The notes below the pieces were generated by a model. It was not told the DNA's origin. It did no database searches and worked only from the letters and a program-made list of their open reading frames with translations. A stretch of DNA of 64,000 bases, taken from NCBI RefSeq assembly GCF_902833645.1, contig NZ_CADFGE010000011.1, positions 248,001 to 312,000 on the forward strand, read 5' to 3'. Positions 42,763-51,545 of this stretch are shown piece by piece (the stretch's first letter is position 1; every line of letters starts with the position of its first letter). A program made the translations under genes and the position numbers. Source of the stretch: Paraburkholderia fungorum (lineage in GTDB: Bacteria > Pseudomonadota > Gammaproteobacteria > Burkholderiales > Burkholderiaceae).

Positions 42763-43896
42763 TCAGCGCGAAGTCGACGCACGCACGATCAATTCGCCCG
42801 GCAGAAGACAGTCGCGCGCGGTGGTTTGAACCCCTTCGATGCGCTCATGGAGGAACTCGACGGCGCGATAGCCGATCTCGTAGGTCGGCTGGCGGATCGT
42901 GGTGATGCCGGTCAATTCGGCCCATTCGGGATCGTCGATCGACAGCAGCGCGACGCGCGCCTGCCAATCCGCGCCATAGCGCGCTTTCAGATGGAGGGCG
43001 AGGCACAGCGCGACCGGCGCGTTGGCCGCGAACAACGCGATGCGGGCGGGTTTGCCGACGCTGCCGCTTAAGACGTTAACTATGGCGTTATCGATAGCGT
43101 TGGCCACGGCCCCGTCGGATCTGCCAGCCGCATCGATTGCGCGGTCCAGTTCGGCGAGGGCATGCTCGACGGCTTCCGGGTCGGCAAGATTCAGCACCAG
43201 CGTATGCCCACGCGCGCCGCCCTTGCCGCCTTCGTCCTTGCCAGCCACACCGTGCATCACCTCGCGAAAGGCCGCCTCACGCAGTTGCCGCGAACTGACC
43301 TGCTCGAAGGGCTGCACGACAAACCAGATATCGTCGAAACCATGCTCGAGCAGGTGCCGCGTACCGAGCTCCGCGGCCGCCCGGTTGTCCAGCCCGACCA
43401 TATCGGCGACGAGCCCTTCCACCGAACGGTCGACCAGCACCGCCGGAATTCCCCCACCGCCCACCGGCCGCAGGGTTTCCTCGCGCACGCCGAGCGCGTT
43501 GACAATCACGCCTTCCACACGATACGTGGTGAGCAGTTGCAGATAGCGCCGCTCCATTTCGACTTCGTTGGCGGCGTGGCAGATCAGCGGCATCAGCCCG
43601 AGCGCCTGGCAAGCGGCTTCCACGCCTTGCAGCACTTCGACGCTGTACGGGTTGGTCAGATCCGCGAGCAGCATGCCGATCAGACGGTTACGGCCTCGCT
43701 TGAGGCCGCGCGCCATCTGGTTCGGCTGATAGTCGAGACGTTCGATGGCCGCCTCGATGCGCGCGCGCAATTCCGGCGACAACACGCTCATCTCGCCATT
43801 CAGGTAGCGCGAGATGCTGGTCTTGCCGGTGCCGGCTTCACGCGCGACGTCGGTAATCGTCGCGCGGCGCGTGGCGGCAACGGGCGTCGTACTCAT
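42763..43896 (-). CDS. ptxS: LacI-family regulator, PtxS-like (2-ketogluconate repressor)
   Basis: A 377-residue repressor. The N-terminal helix-turn-helix ATITDVAREAGTGKTSISRYLNGEMSVLS in pieces and hinge QPNQMARGLKRGRNRLIG in pieces are close to Pseudomonas PtxS, which binds 2-ketogluconate. Its ATG overlaps the stop of the reductase gene (ATGA), so it is the last gene of the operon it should control; the palindrome at 48300-48319 fits the PtxS operator. Confidence 0.88.
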   Translation of the reverse strand: MSTTPVAATRRATITDVAREAGTGKTSISRYLNGEMSVLSPELRARIEAAIERLDYQPNQMARGLKRGRNRLIGMLLADLTNPYSVEVLQGVEAACQALGLMPLICHAANEVEMERRYLQLLTTYRVEGVIVNALGVREETLRPVGGGGIPAVLVDRSVEGLVADMVGLDNRAAAELGTRHLLEHGFDDIWFVVQPFEQVSSRQLREAAFREVMHGVAGKDEGGKGGARGHTLVLNLADPEAVEHALAELDRAIDAAGRSDGAVANAIDNAIVNVLSGSVGKPARIALFAANAPVALCLALHLKARYGADWQARVALLSIDDPEWAELTGITTIRQPTYEIGYRAVEFLHERIEGVQTTARDCLLPGELIVRASTSR

Positions 43897-44858
43897 GACT
43901 TCAATACGTCGCGGTTGACGATGTTGGTCGCGAGCGTACCCGCGAGCGCCGCGACGAGGTTTTCCGCCGCATTACGCGCCATCGCATGACGGGTCTCGTG
44001 CGTCGCCGAACCGATATGCGGCAGCGCGACCACGTTCGCCATTTTCAGCAGCGGCGAATCGGCCGGCAACGGCTCGGTCTCGAACACGTCCAGACCCGCG
44101 CCGTGAATCGTGCCGTTTTGCAGGGCTTCGATCAACGCCTGTTCATCGACCGTGGCGCCGCGCGAAGCGTTGATCAGGATCGCACTCTTCTTCATCGACT
44201 TCAGTTCGGCGGCGCCGATCATGTGCTTCGTCTCGGGCGTGAGCGGCACCTGCAGGCAAACGAAATCGGAGGTCGCAAGCAACTCCGCCAACTCGACACG
44301 GCGTGCGCCGTACGCCTGTTCCGCCTGCGCATTCGCGCTGCGGTTCGTGTACAGCACCTTCATGTTGAAGCCGAGCGCCGCACGCCGCGCGACCGCGCCG
44401 CCGATCCGTCCGAGCCCGACGATACCGAGTGTCTTGCCCTGCACATCGACGCCAAAATGGGCGGGGCCGATGCTGTGCTTCCACTGCCCCGCCTTCACCC
44501 ACTCCGCCAGTTCGACCACGCGCCGCGCCGATGCGAGGATCAGCGAGAACACCGTATCGGCGGTCGATTCGGTCAACACGTCCGGCGTATGCGCAAGCAC
44601 GATGCCGCGGCGCGTGAGGTCGGCCACATCGAACTGGTCATAGCCCACCGAGATGGTCGACAACGCCTTTAACCGGCTCGCGCCTTCGAGCATCGCTGGC
44701 GTGATTTTCACGCTCGAGCCGATGCCGCCGTCGGCATCCTTCAACGCGGCGACAAACGTGTCGTGCTGCGCAGGGTCGACCTGCACGACCTGCGCATGCT
44801 GCTGCAGATACGCGAGCACATCCTCGGGCAACGACTTCCATGCGACGATCTTCTTCAT
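43893..44858 (-). CDS. kguD: 2-ketogluconate/hydroxypyruvate reductase (D-2-hydroxyacid dehydrogenase)
   Basis: A 321-residue NAD(P)H-dependent enzyme of the GhrB/KguD type. The Rossmann motif is GKTLGIVGLGRIGGAVARRA; the catalytic set is the Arg in INASRGATVDEQALIEAL, the Glu in the following acid region (VFETEPLP) and the His in ALPHIGSATHETR. In ketogluconate pathways it reduces 2-keto-6-phosphogluconate (or 2-ketogluconate). It starts 4 bases after the stop of the transporter gene. Confidence 0.88.
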   Translation of the reverse strand: MKKIVAWKSLPEDVLAYLQQHAQVVQVDPAQHDTFVAALKDADGGIGSSVKITPAMLEGASRLKALSTISVGYDQFDVADLTRRGIVLAHTPDVLTESTADTVFSLILASARRVVELAEWVKAGQWKHSIGPAHFGVDVQGKTLGIVGLGRIGGAVARRAALGFNMKVLYTNRSANAQAEQAYGARRVELAELLATSDFVCLQVPLTPETKHMIGAAELKSMKKSAILINASRGATVDEQALIEALQNGTIHGAGLDVFETEPLPADSPLLKMANVVALPHIGSATHETRHAMARNAAENLVAALAGTLATNIVNRDVLKS

Positions 44859-44862
44859 CTGC

Positions 44863-46161
44863 CTATTTTCCTTGCAACGGTGTAGCGAGCTTGCCGGTCT
44901 GATTCAGCGGCTGCGCCTGCGGCTGCGGCTTGACGATCAAGGTCAGAATCACCGCGGCAATCAAGGCCACGCTCATGAACGCATACGACGCCGCGGGCGA
45001 ACCGGTCGCGCCGTTCAGATAGCCGACCACGTACGAGCCGACGAACGAACCGAGCGCACCCATGCTATTGATCAGCGCCATCGCGCCGCCCGCAACGTTC
45101 TTCGGCAGCAACTCCGGCACGATCGCGAAGAACGGCCCGTACGGCGCATACATCGCCGCGCCGGCGATCACCAGCAGCGCATACGAAATCCAGAAGTGCG
45201 CGGAGCCGAGCGCATACGACGCGGCGAACGCAATCGCGCCGACCAGCAGGAACGGCCACACGAACACTTTGCGGCGGTTGAGTTTATCCGATGCCCACGA
45301 AGCCGCAAGCATCGCGATCGTGGCCGCCAGATACGGCAGCGCCGAGAGCCAGCCGGTTTCGACCATGCCGAGCGTCGAACCGTTCTTCAGGATCGACGGC
45401 AGCCACAGCACGAAACCGTAGACGCCGATGCTCCAGCAAAAATACTGTGCGCACAGCTTGATGACCGCGGGCGTGCGAAACGCTTCGCTGTAATTGCGCA
45501 CCGGTTTGATGGCGGCCTGTTCGGCGCGCAAGGTTTCGGCGAGGTCGTCCTTTTGCTGCTGCGTGAGCCACGAGACCTGCTGCGGCTTGTCCTGCACGAT
45601 GAACCACCAGCACACCGCCCAGATAATCGCGGGTGCGCCTTCGGCGATGAACATATGGCGCCAGCCGAACGAGTGCACCAGATAGCCCGATACCACCGAC
45701 ATCCACAGCACTGTCACCGGATTGCCGAGAATCAGGAAGGTGTTGGCCCGCGAGCGCTCGCTCTTCGTGAACCAGTTGCTGATGAAAATCAGCATTGCCG
45801 GCATCACCGCGGCTTCGACCACGCCGAGCACGAAGCGGATCACCATCAGCGAGGGGATATTGCTGACCATGCCGGTCAATGCCGCGCATCCGCCCCACAG
45901 GACCAGACTCCAGAACACGAGCTTTTTGACGCTGCGGCGTTCCGCGTAAATCGCGCCGGGAATCTGAAAGAAGAAATAACCGAGAAAGAACAACGCGCCG
46001 ATCAGCGACGAGAGTCCTTTGCTAATGCCGAGATCCTGGTTGATGCCGGCGGCCGACGCGAAACCAAAGTTCGCGCGGTCGAGGTAGGCCAGGCTGTACG
46101 TGATGAATACGATCGGCATGATCGTCCACCAACGGCGAATCGCAAGCGATGATGAGGTCAT
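44863..46161 (-). CDS. kguT: MFS transporter, 2-ketogluconate transporter-like
   Basis: A 432-residue proton symporter of the anion:cation symporter group with 12 membrane segments; marks are FITYSLAYLDRANFGFASAAGINQDLG in pieces and WFTKSERSRANTFLILGNP. Position between the ketogluconate kinase and reductase genes makes 2-ketogluconate the likely substrate. Directly upstream, on the mRNA 5' side, lie two tandem copies of a hairpin-forming repeat. Confidence 0.88.
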   Translation of the reverse strand: MTSSSLAIRRWWTIMPIVFITYSLAYLDRANFGFASAAGINQDLGISKGLSSLIGALFFLGYFFFQIPGAIYAERRSVKKLVFWSLVLWGGCAALTGMVSNIPSLMVIRFVLGVVEAAVMPAMLIFISNWFTKSERSRANTFLILGNPVTVLWMSVVSGYLVHSFGWRHMFIAEGAPAIIWAVCWWFIVQDKPQQVSWLTQQQKDDLAETLRAEQAAIKPVRNYSEAFRTPAVIKLCAQYFCWSIGVYGFVLWLPSILKNGSTLGMVETGWLSALPYLAATIAMLAASWASDKLNRRKVFVWPFLLVGAIAFAASYALGSAHFWISYALLVIAGAAMYAPYGPFFAIVPELLPKNVAGGAMALINSMGALGSFVGSYVVGYLNGATGSPAASYAFMSVALIAAVILTLIVKPQPQAQPLNQTGKLATPLQGK

Positions 46162-46174
46162 GGAAGTCTCCTTT

Positions 46175-46268
46175 GTCGACCAGAGTTAGCGCTTTAGCGC
46201 TTACTCTGGTCCCATGCAGTTGCGGTCGACCAGAGTTAGCGCTTTAGCGCTTACTCCGGTCCCATGCA
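46175..46268. repeat. Tandemly duplicated near-perfect palindrome in the kguT leader
   Basis: A 44-base unit (46175-46218 and 46225-46268) occurs twice with a 50-base period and a single difference (TACTCTGG or TACTCCGG). Each unit folds into a hairpin with arms CCAGAGTTAGCGCT and AGCGCTTACTCTGG, 13 of 14 pairs in copy one, and a TT loop. It lies between the kguK stop and the kguT start within the operon. No T-run follows. Confidence 0.93.
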
Positions 46269-46404
46269 AGTTAGTTGCTTACGGCTTCCCGAAGCAATGA
46301 CGGACGGTCATGGGCGCTCTTAAGCGCTCTTGCTGTTATCGAGCCAGCTAACACCGGATAGCGCGGGATGCGCCAGATGCGACACGCTCCCGGCTCCCCC
46401 GCGC

Positions 46405-47388
46405 TCACGCCGCACTGGCGACGCTGGGCGCGTCGGCCAGTTCGAGCGCGTCCAGTTCGGCGCGGCTCGGCAGGCCCTCCGAATCGCCGATCACCTGGAT
46501 CGCCAGCGCGCCGATCCGGTTGCCGCGCGCGACCGCTTGCGGCAGCGCCTTGCCTTCAAGCAGCGCGCTGACCACGCCGACCGCGAAACCATCGCCCGCG
46601 CCCACCGTGTCCACGACCTTGGCGACCGGCTGGCCGGCGATCACGGCGGCATCGTCGGCGGTGCGAAAGTACGCGCCCTCGGCGCCGAGCTTGATGATCA
46701 CGCCACGCGCGCCCTGATCGAGATAAAACTTTGCAATGTCTTCCGCTTGCGTATAGCCGGTCAGGATTTCTCCTTCGCCGATGCCGGGCAATACCCAGTC
46801 GGCCAGCGCGGCAAGCGCATTCAACCCTTCGACCATCGCGGCGCGCGAGGGCCACAGCGTCGGACGCAGATTCGGGTCGAACGAGATCGTCTTGCCTGCT
46901 GCACGCATTTCTCGCGCCAGATGGAAAGCCAGTTCGCACGAACTCGCCGAAATGGCCGGCGCCACGCCCGTCAGGTGCAGGTGACGCGCCGACAGCACAT
47001 AATCGGCCGCGTAGTCGGCCAATGACAGGTGACTCGCCGCCGACCCTTTGCGGAAATACTCGACCGCCGGATCGCTGCCGTCGTCGTTCTTCGACTTCAA
47101 CTGGAAACCGGTCGGGTAGCGCTCGTCGGTGGTGACGCAGCGCTGGTCGATGCCTTCTTTCGTCAGCGTGTCGCGCACGTACTGGCCGAACGAATCGTTG
47201 CCGACCCGGCTCATCCAGCCCACCTTGAAACCCAGTCGCGACAGGCCGATCGCCACATTCAGATCGGCGCCCGCGACGCGCTTGGTAAATTGCCCGACGC
47301 TGGCCAGCGCGCCGGTTTCGGCGGCCACGAACATGGCCATCGCTTCGCCGTAGGTAATGACATCGAGTGCTGCGCTTGTGTTGCTCAT
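46405..47388 (-). CDS. kguK: PfkB-family sugar kinase, 2-ketogluconate/KDG kinase-like
   Basis: A 327-residue kinase. The N-terminal VAGADLNVAIGLSRLGFKVGWMSRVG in pieces and the C-terminal catalytic motif VDTVGAGDGFAVGVVSALL are the two PfkB signatures; the catalytic base is the Asp in GAGDGF. The family includes KdgK; the operon context supports phosphorylation of 2-ketogluconate. The start MSNTSAALDVITYGEAMAMF is chosen by homology over a much longer upstream frame. Confidence 0.9.
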   Translation of the reverse strand: MSNTSAALDVITYGEAMAMFVAAETGALASVGQFTKRVAGADLNVAIGLSRLGFKVGWMSRVGNDSFGQYVRDTLTKEGIDQRCVTTDERYPTGFQLKSKNDDGSDPAVEYFRKGSAASHLSLADYAADYVLSARHLHLTGVAPAISASSCELAFHLAREMRAAGKTISFDPNLRPTLWPSRAAMVEGLNALAALADWVLPGIGEGEILTGYTQAEDIAKFYLDQGARGVIIKLGAEGAYFRTADDAAVIAGQPVAKVVDTVGAGDGFAVGVVSALLEGKALPQAVARGNRIGALAIQVIGDSEGLPSRAELDALELADAPSVASAA

Positions 47389-47408
47389 GCTTCGCTCCTG
47401 CGTGTTGC

Positions 47409-47441
47409 CGCTTGCTTCCCGCTTGCTTCCCGCTTGCTGCC
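47409..47441. repeat. 11-bp tandem repeat between kguE and kguK
   Basis: Three copies of an 11-bp unit close to CCGCTTGCTTC lie in the 94-base gap between the two genes; the third is slightly degenerate. No function is evident. Confidence 0.7.
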
Positions 47442-47482
47442 GTGTTTTCGCTACCACGCTTCTCTCAGGTCCTGCGCACCGC

Positions 47483-48256
47483 TTACGCGGCGGCCAGCCA
47501 CGCGACATAGTGCGCAGCGTCCGCGTCGATACGGTTCGCATCGAACGGAAATTCAATGCCGCGCGGCACGTGGCGCGGCAGCTTGTCGAGCACCGCGGCG
47601 AACTGCGTGTCGCCGGCCGCAGGCGCGGCGGGAAAGCGCCGTGCGCCCTCACCCACCGCCGTCTTGCAATGGATGTATTCGACGTGGGCGGCCAGCGGGC
47701 CCGCGGCATCGAGCGGCGCGACATCGCGCCATGCCCAGTTACCGATGTCGAAGGTCATGCCAAAGCTCCCAGCGTGGCCTTCACGCGCGAGCGCGTCGAA
47801 CAGGCCAATGAATTGCGCGAGCGAGCCGCCCTCGGCCAACTGACCGTTCTCGACGACGAGCCGCACATTCGCGCCGCGCAGATACCCGGCAATCTCCGCG
47901 CCATGAGCCTCCGAAGCGAAGCCACCGAGTTGCAGCTTCACGAAGCGCGCACCGAACGCCGTGGCTTCGTCGAGCGCGAGAAGCAGCGCGCCGGTGTCGA
48001 GCCGTCCATCTGACGTGTACAGCGACGCCGGGGTCGAATACACCGACCACAAACCAAGTCCGGTAATCGACTTGCCCAGCGCGCTCAATGCTTGCGGAGC
48101 AGCGTCGGCTTCGTTCGCGAACAGTTCGCGGCGCACTTCGAAGGCCGCCGCGCCCGCCTGTCTGCTCACTTCGGCCCACTTCAGATGACCGTCCTTACGG
48201 ACCGCGTCCATCCCGAAGGCACTTGCGACAATCACCACGTCAACTGAATCAGTCAT
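47483..48256 (-). CDS. kguE: Sugar phosphate isomerase/epimerase-like protein KguE
   Basis: A 257-residue TIM-barrel protein of the xylose-isomerase-like family. Visible strands include FEVRRELFANEAD, FVKLQLGGFASEA, NVRLVVENGQLAEGG, and GMTFDIGNWAWRD, which supplies candidate metal ligands (Glu and Asp). In Pseudomonas the homologous gene leads the ketogluconate operon; its exact reaction is not settled. An in-frame TTG lies five codons upstream; I chose the ATG. It is the first gene behind the PtxS-type operator. Confidence 0.85.
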   Translation of the reverse strand: MTDSVDVVIVASAFGMDAVRKDGHLKWAEVSRQAGAAAFEVRRELFANEADAAPQALSALGKSITGLGLWSVYSTPASLYTSDGRLDTGALLLALDEATAFGARFVKLQLGGFASEAHGAEIAGYLRGANVRLVVENGQLAEGGSLAQFIGLFDALAREGHAGSFGMTFDIGNWAWRDVAPLDAAGPLAAHVEYIHCKTAVGEGARRFPAAPAAGDTQFAAVLDKLPRHVPRGIEFPFDANRIDADAAHYVAWLAAA

Positions 48257-48299
48257 GTCGAATTTACTCAAATCTATGGCATATCAGCCTTCGATCGGC

Positions 48300-48319
48300 A
48301 TTTGGAACCGGTTCCAAAT
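48300..48319. promoter_or_regulatory. PtxS/LacI-type operator before kguE
   Basis: ATTTGGAACCGGTTCCAAAT is a perfect 20-bp palindrome with the ACCGGT core of known PtxS operators (TGAAACCGGTTTCA). It lies 44 bases before the kguE start and should be bound by the PtxS-like protein encoded at the end of the same operon. Confidence 0.92.
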
Positions 48320-48415
48320 ACGTTTCGAAAAAAAGCGCCGAGGCGCTTGCGATGCCCGAATAGTGCGCCGGACGCGCCGTCATGCACCATAGTGGAAATC
48401 CCCAGGCCAGGTAGA

Positions 48416-49336
48416 TCAGGCGCCGTCCGCGAGGCACAGCGCGAGGAACTGCTCAACCACGCGCGACGGGGCGCTCGCATGAGGCACAAGGATCGACAGG
48501 CGCCGCGTCAGCGGCTCGGGACCTAGCGAGAACCGGCACAACGCGCCGTCCTCATGCCGCATCGACATCGCCGAGACGAAACCGATGCCCATCCCCGCGC
48601 GCACGGCTTCCTTGACGCCCTCGACCCCGGCAATCTCCAGCGCCACGCGCATCGGCACGCCCGCTCGGGCAAAGGCGCGCTCGACGATCTGCCGCACGCC
48701 CGACCCGGCTTCGCGCAGCACCAGCGGATGAGGGCCGAATGCCGCCAGCTCCGCCCGCCCGCCGTCGATGCCCGCGCCGTCGGCCATACGAGAACCGATC
48801 GCCTGCGCCAGCGGATGCGTGCGCGGCATGATCGCGACGATCTCGTCTTCGCGCCACGCATGCACCGCGGTGTCCGGCGGCAAATCCTCGCCGACCGGCC
48901 CCTCGATCATCGCGATATCCACCGAACCGAGCGCGCTGACGATTTCGGTGGTGTTGCCGTCGGCGGTATGCAGCGTCACGTCGGGATAGCGGCGATGAAA
49001 GTCCGCGATCAGATAAGGCAGCAGGTAGCTCGCTGGCGTGGTGCTGGCGCCGATCCGCAAGGTGCCCTGCTCAAGGCCGCGCAGTGCGTCGCGATACGCA
49101 TGCGCCTGCCGCCACGTATCGCGTAGCCGGGTCGCGTAGCTGGCGAGTTGCTCGCCGGCGGGCGTGAGACGCACGCCGCGCCCGTCGCGCAAGTAAAGCG
49201 GCTCGCCGAATTCGTCCTGTAGCTGTCGCAGTTGTCCGGACACGGCCGGCTGCGATAAATGCAGCGCCACAGCCGCCCGGCTGATATTGCGATGTTCCGC
49301 CACGGCGGCAAACGTTATAAGTTGATCCGGGGTCAT
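48416..49336 (-). CDS. LysR-family regulator, CysL/YeiE-like
   Basis: A 306-residue regulator with helix-turn-helix MTPDQLITFAAVAEHRNISRAAVALHLSQPAVSGQL in pieces, the CysL/YeiE/CbbR branch style. It is divergent from the yeiH-type gene 120 bases away, the same pairing as YeiE-YeiH in E. coli, so yeiH is its likely target. The ATG at 49336 is preferred to a TTG three codons upstream. Confidence 0.92.
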   Translation of the reverse strand: MTPDQLITFAAVAEHRNISRAAVALHLSQPAVSGQLRQLQDEFGEPLYLRDGRGVRLTPAGEQLASYATRLRDTWRQAHAYRDALRGLEQGTLRIGASTTPASYLLPYLIADFHRRYPDVTLHTADGNTTEIVSALGSVDIAMIEGPVGEDLPPDTAVHAWREDEIVAIMPRTHPLAQAIGSRMADGAGIDGGRAELAAFGPHPLVLREAGSGVRQIVERAFARAGVPMRVALEIAGVEGVKEAVRAGMGIGFVSAMSMRHEDGALCRFSLGPEPLTRRLSILVPHASAPSRVVEQFLALCLADGA

Positions 49337-49456
49337 GATCGTCAAAGTATCCGCACAACTGATACTTTACATTCTAAATCACGATTTTTCATATCGATAT
49401 ATCTAATTTAGGATTGCAGCTATCGAATCAGAACAGTCATAGGAAGGCATTACGCC

Positions 49457-50551
49457 ATGTCCACCGCTCATCTCACCGCTGCTGCGACACCCGCCGGACC
49501 GTCCTCCACCCGCGGCCAGCTCAACGGCATTCTCTTCGTGGCCCTGTTTGCCGCCGCCGTCACCCGCATCGCGGCGATCCCGGCCATTGCCGGGCTGGGT
49601 TTGAGCCCGCTGATCGTCGGCATTGTGGCGGGCGCGATTTACGGCAACGCACTGCGCGACGGCATGCCTGAAAGCTGGGCGGCCGGGGTCAACTTCTCGG
49701 CGCGCAAACTCCTGCGCATCGCCGTGGCGTTTTTCGGCTTGCGCGTCAGCCTGCAGGAAATCGCTCAGGTCGGCTTGCCGGGCCTCGCTGAATCGGTGCT
49801 GGTCGTCGTCAGCACGTTGGCGATCGGCACGTGGGCCGGCATGAAGATCATGAAACTCGACCGCGACACGGCACTGCTCACGGCTGCGGGCAGCGCGATC
49901 TGCGGTGCGGCTGCCGTGCTCGCATTCGAGTCGACGCTGCAATCCAAGCCGCACAAGAGCGCGATGGCCGTGGGCAGCGTGGTGTTGTTCGGCACGCTCT
50001 CGATGTTCCTGTACCCGGTGCTATTCAAGGCGGGCTGGCTGCATCTCGACACGGTTGGCGCGGGCCTGTTCTTCGGCGGCACGATTCATGAAGTGGCGCA
50101 GGTGGTCGGCGCGGCCAGCAATGTGAGCCCGGAGGCAACCCATATCGCGACCATCGTCAAGATGACCCGCGTGATGCTGCTGGTGCCGGTTCTGCTGGTG
50201 ATCGGCATGTGGGTGAACCGCCCGGCACGCCACGCGGCTGCCACCGGAACGGCTACAGACGGCAAGCAACACGCGCCGCGCAAGATGGCGATTCCCTGGT
50301 TCGCGCTCGGCTTCCTGGCCTTCGTCGTGATCAACTCGCTGCACGTGCTGCCCGAAAGCGCGACCGGCACACTGAACATGCTCGACACCTTCGCGCTCAC
50401 CATGGCCATGACCGCGCTCGGTATCGAAACCCGCATTGCGCAGATCCGCCAGGCAGGCCCGCGCGCTTTGACCACCGGCTTGATCCTGTACGTGTGGTTG
50501 ATTGCCGGCGGATTGGGTATTACATGGGCCGTCCAGCACCTGCTCGGCTAA
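49457..50551 (+). CDS. yeiH: YeiH-family putative sulfate exporter
   Basis: A 364-residue membrane protein with about ten hydrophobic segments. The family segments LIVGIVAGAIYGNALRDGMPESWAAGVNFSARKLLRIAVAFFGLRVSLQEIAQVG in pieces and ICGAAAVLAFESTLQSKPHKSAMAVG in pieces are clear. Members are annotated as putative sulfate or sulfite/sulfur-compound exporters; the evidence is thin. A terminator follows. Confidence 0.9.
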   Translation: MSTAHLTAAATPAGPSSTRGQLNGILFVALFAAAVTRIAAIPAIAGLGLSPLIVGIVAGAIYGNALRDGMPESWAAGVNFSARKLLRIAVAFFGLRVSLQEIAQVGLPGLAESVLVVVSTLAIGTWAGMKIMKLDRDTALLTAAGSAICGAAAVLAFESTLQSKPHKSAMAVGSVVLFGTLSMFLYPVLFKAGWLHLDTVGAGLFFGGTIHEVAQVVGAASNVSPEATHIATIVKMTRVMLLVPVLLVIGMWVNRPARHAAATGTATDGKQHAPRKMAIPWFALGFLAFVVINSLHVLPESATGTLNMLDTFALTMAMTALGIETRIAQIRQAGPRALTTGLILYVWLIAGGLGITWAVQHLLG

Positions 50552-50573
50552 ACCGCCCTCGCCTCCTCGCCAA

Positions 50574-50594
50574 CCCCGCCGCGTGCGGGGTTTT
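50574..50594 (+). terminator. Terminator of yeiH
   Basis: CCCCGC and GCGGGG pair around CGCGT and are followed by TTTT, 22 bases after the yeiH stop. Confidence 0.85.
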
Positions 50595-50695
50595 GTGCGT
50601 TCAGGCGAACCATCCGTCACGCATGCGCGGCATACTGGTTGCGGGCGCTGTCAGCGTATGCAACCCGTTCATGCAACTGGAATGAGGACTGATCG

Positions 50696-51433
50696 ATGAG
50701 CCTGGAACTTTACTACTGGGACGGCCTGCAAGGCCGCGGAGAATTCGTGCGGCTGGCACTGGAAGAAGCCGGCGCGGACTATGTGGAAGTGGCGCGTGGC
50801 GAACCGTCGGACGGCCTCGGCACAAACGCGATGATGGCGATCATGAAGAGTAAGGACGAGCCCTATCCGCCGTTCGCGCCGCCGTTTCTGAAAGACGGCG
50901 ATCTGGTGATCGCGCAGACCGCCAACATCCTGTTCTACCTTGGCCCGAGGCTCGGGCTCGCGCCGTCAGACGAGAGCTTGCGCTACGTCGCCAACGGCCT
51001 GCAACTGACGATCGCCGACATGGTGACCGAAGCGCACGACACGCATCATCCGCTCGCCAGCGCGTTGTATTACGAAGACCAGAAAGACGCCGCCAAAGTG
51101 CGCGCGCATGACTTCATCGACAACCGGATTCCGAAGTTCATGAAGTACTTCGAGCGCGTGCTGAAACAGAACCCGGCCGGCGACACGTTCATGGTGGGCG
51201 ACGCGCTCACTTATGTGGACCTGTCGATGTTCCAACTGATCGACGGCCTGCTGTACGCGTTTCCGCGCGCGCTCAAGCGGTTCGGCGAACACTATCCGCG
51301 CCTCGCGGCGTTGCACGACGCCGTGATCGAGCGGCCGAACATCGCCGCTTATCTGCAGTCCGAACGGCGCATCGCGCATAACGAAGCCTGCATCTTCCGG
51401 CACTACCCGGAACTCGACAAGGCGGCGGCTTGA
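50696..51433 (+). CDS. Glutathione S-transferase family protein
   Basis: A 245-residue cytoplasmic enzyme. The N-terminal thioredoxin-fold half begins LELYYWDGLQGRGEFVRLALEEAG in pieces, with the substrate-binding turn PPFLKDGDLVIAQTANILFYL in pieces (cis-Pro and QT/S motif); the C-terminal half is all helical. The catalytic Tyr may be in ELYYWDG. The glutathione-conjugated substrate is unknown. The following hairpin ends the unit. Confidence 0.87.
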   Translation: MSLELYYWDGLQGRGEFVRLALEEAGADYVEVARGEPSDGLGTNAMMAIMKSKDEPYPPFAPPFLKDGDLVIAQTANILFYLGPRLGLAPSDESLRYVANGLQLTIADMVTEAHDTHHPLASALYYEDQKDAAKVRAHDFIDNRIPKFMKYFERVLKQNPAGDTFMVGDALTYVDLSMFQLIDGLLYAFPRALKRFGEHYPRLAALHDAVIERPNIAAYLQSERRIAHNEACIFRHYPELDKAAA

Positions 51434-51463
51434 GCCACGCCACGCGCCGTCGCGAACCCGGCA

Positions 51464-51495
51464 CATTGCGCCCGCTTCCGCCAGCGGGCGCAATG
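51464..51495. terminator. Hairpin terminator after the glutathione transferase gene
   Basis: CATTGCGCCCGC and GCGGGCGCAATG form a perfect 12-bp stem with an 8-base loop, 31 bases after the stop codon. T-run is weak. Confidence 0.75.
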
Positions 51496-51545
51496 CTGTT
51501 ACCGTACGCGCATTCCATCCACCCATCACACCCTTTCCCGCCGAC

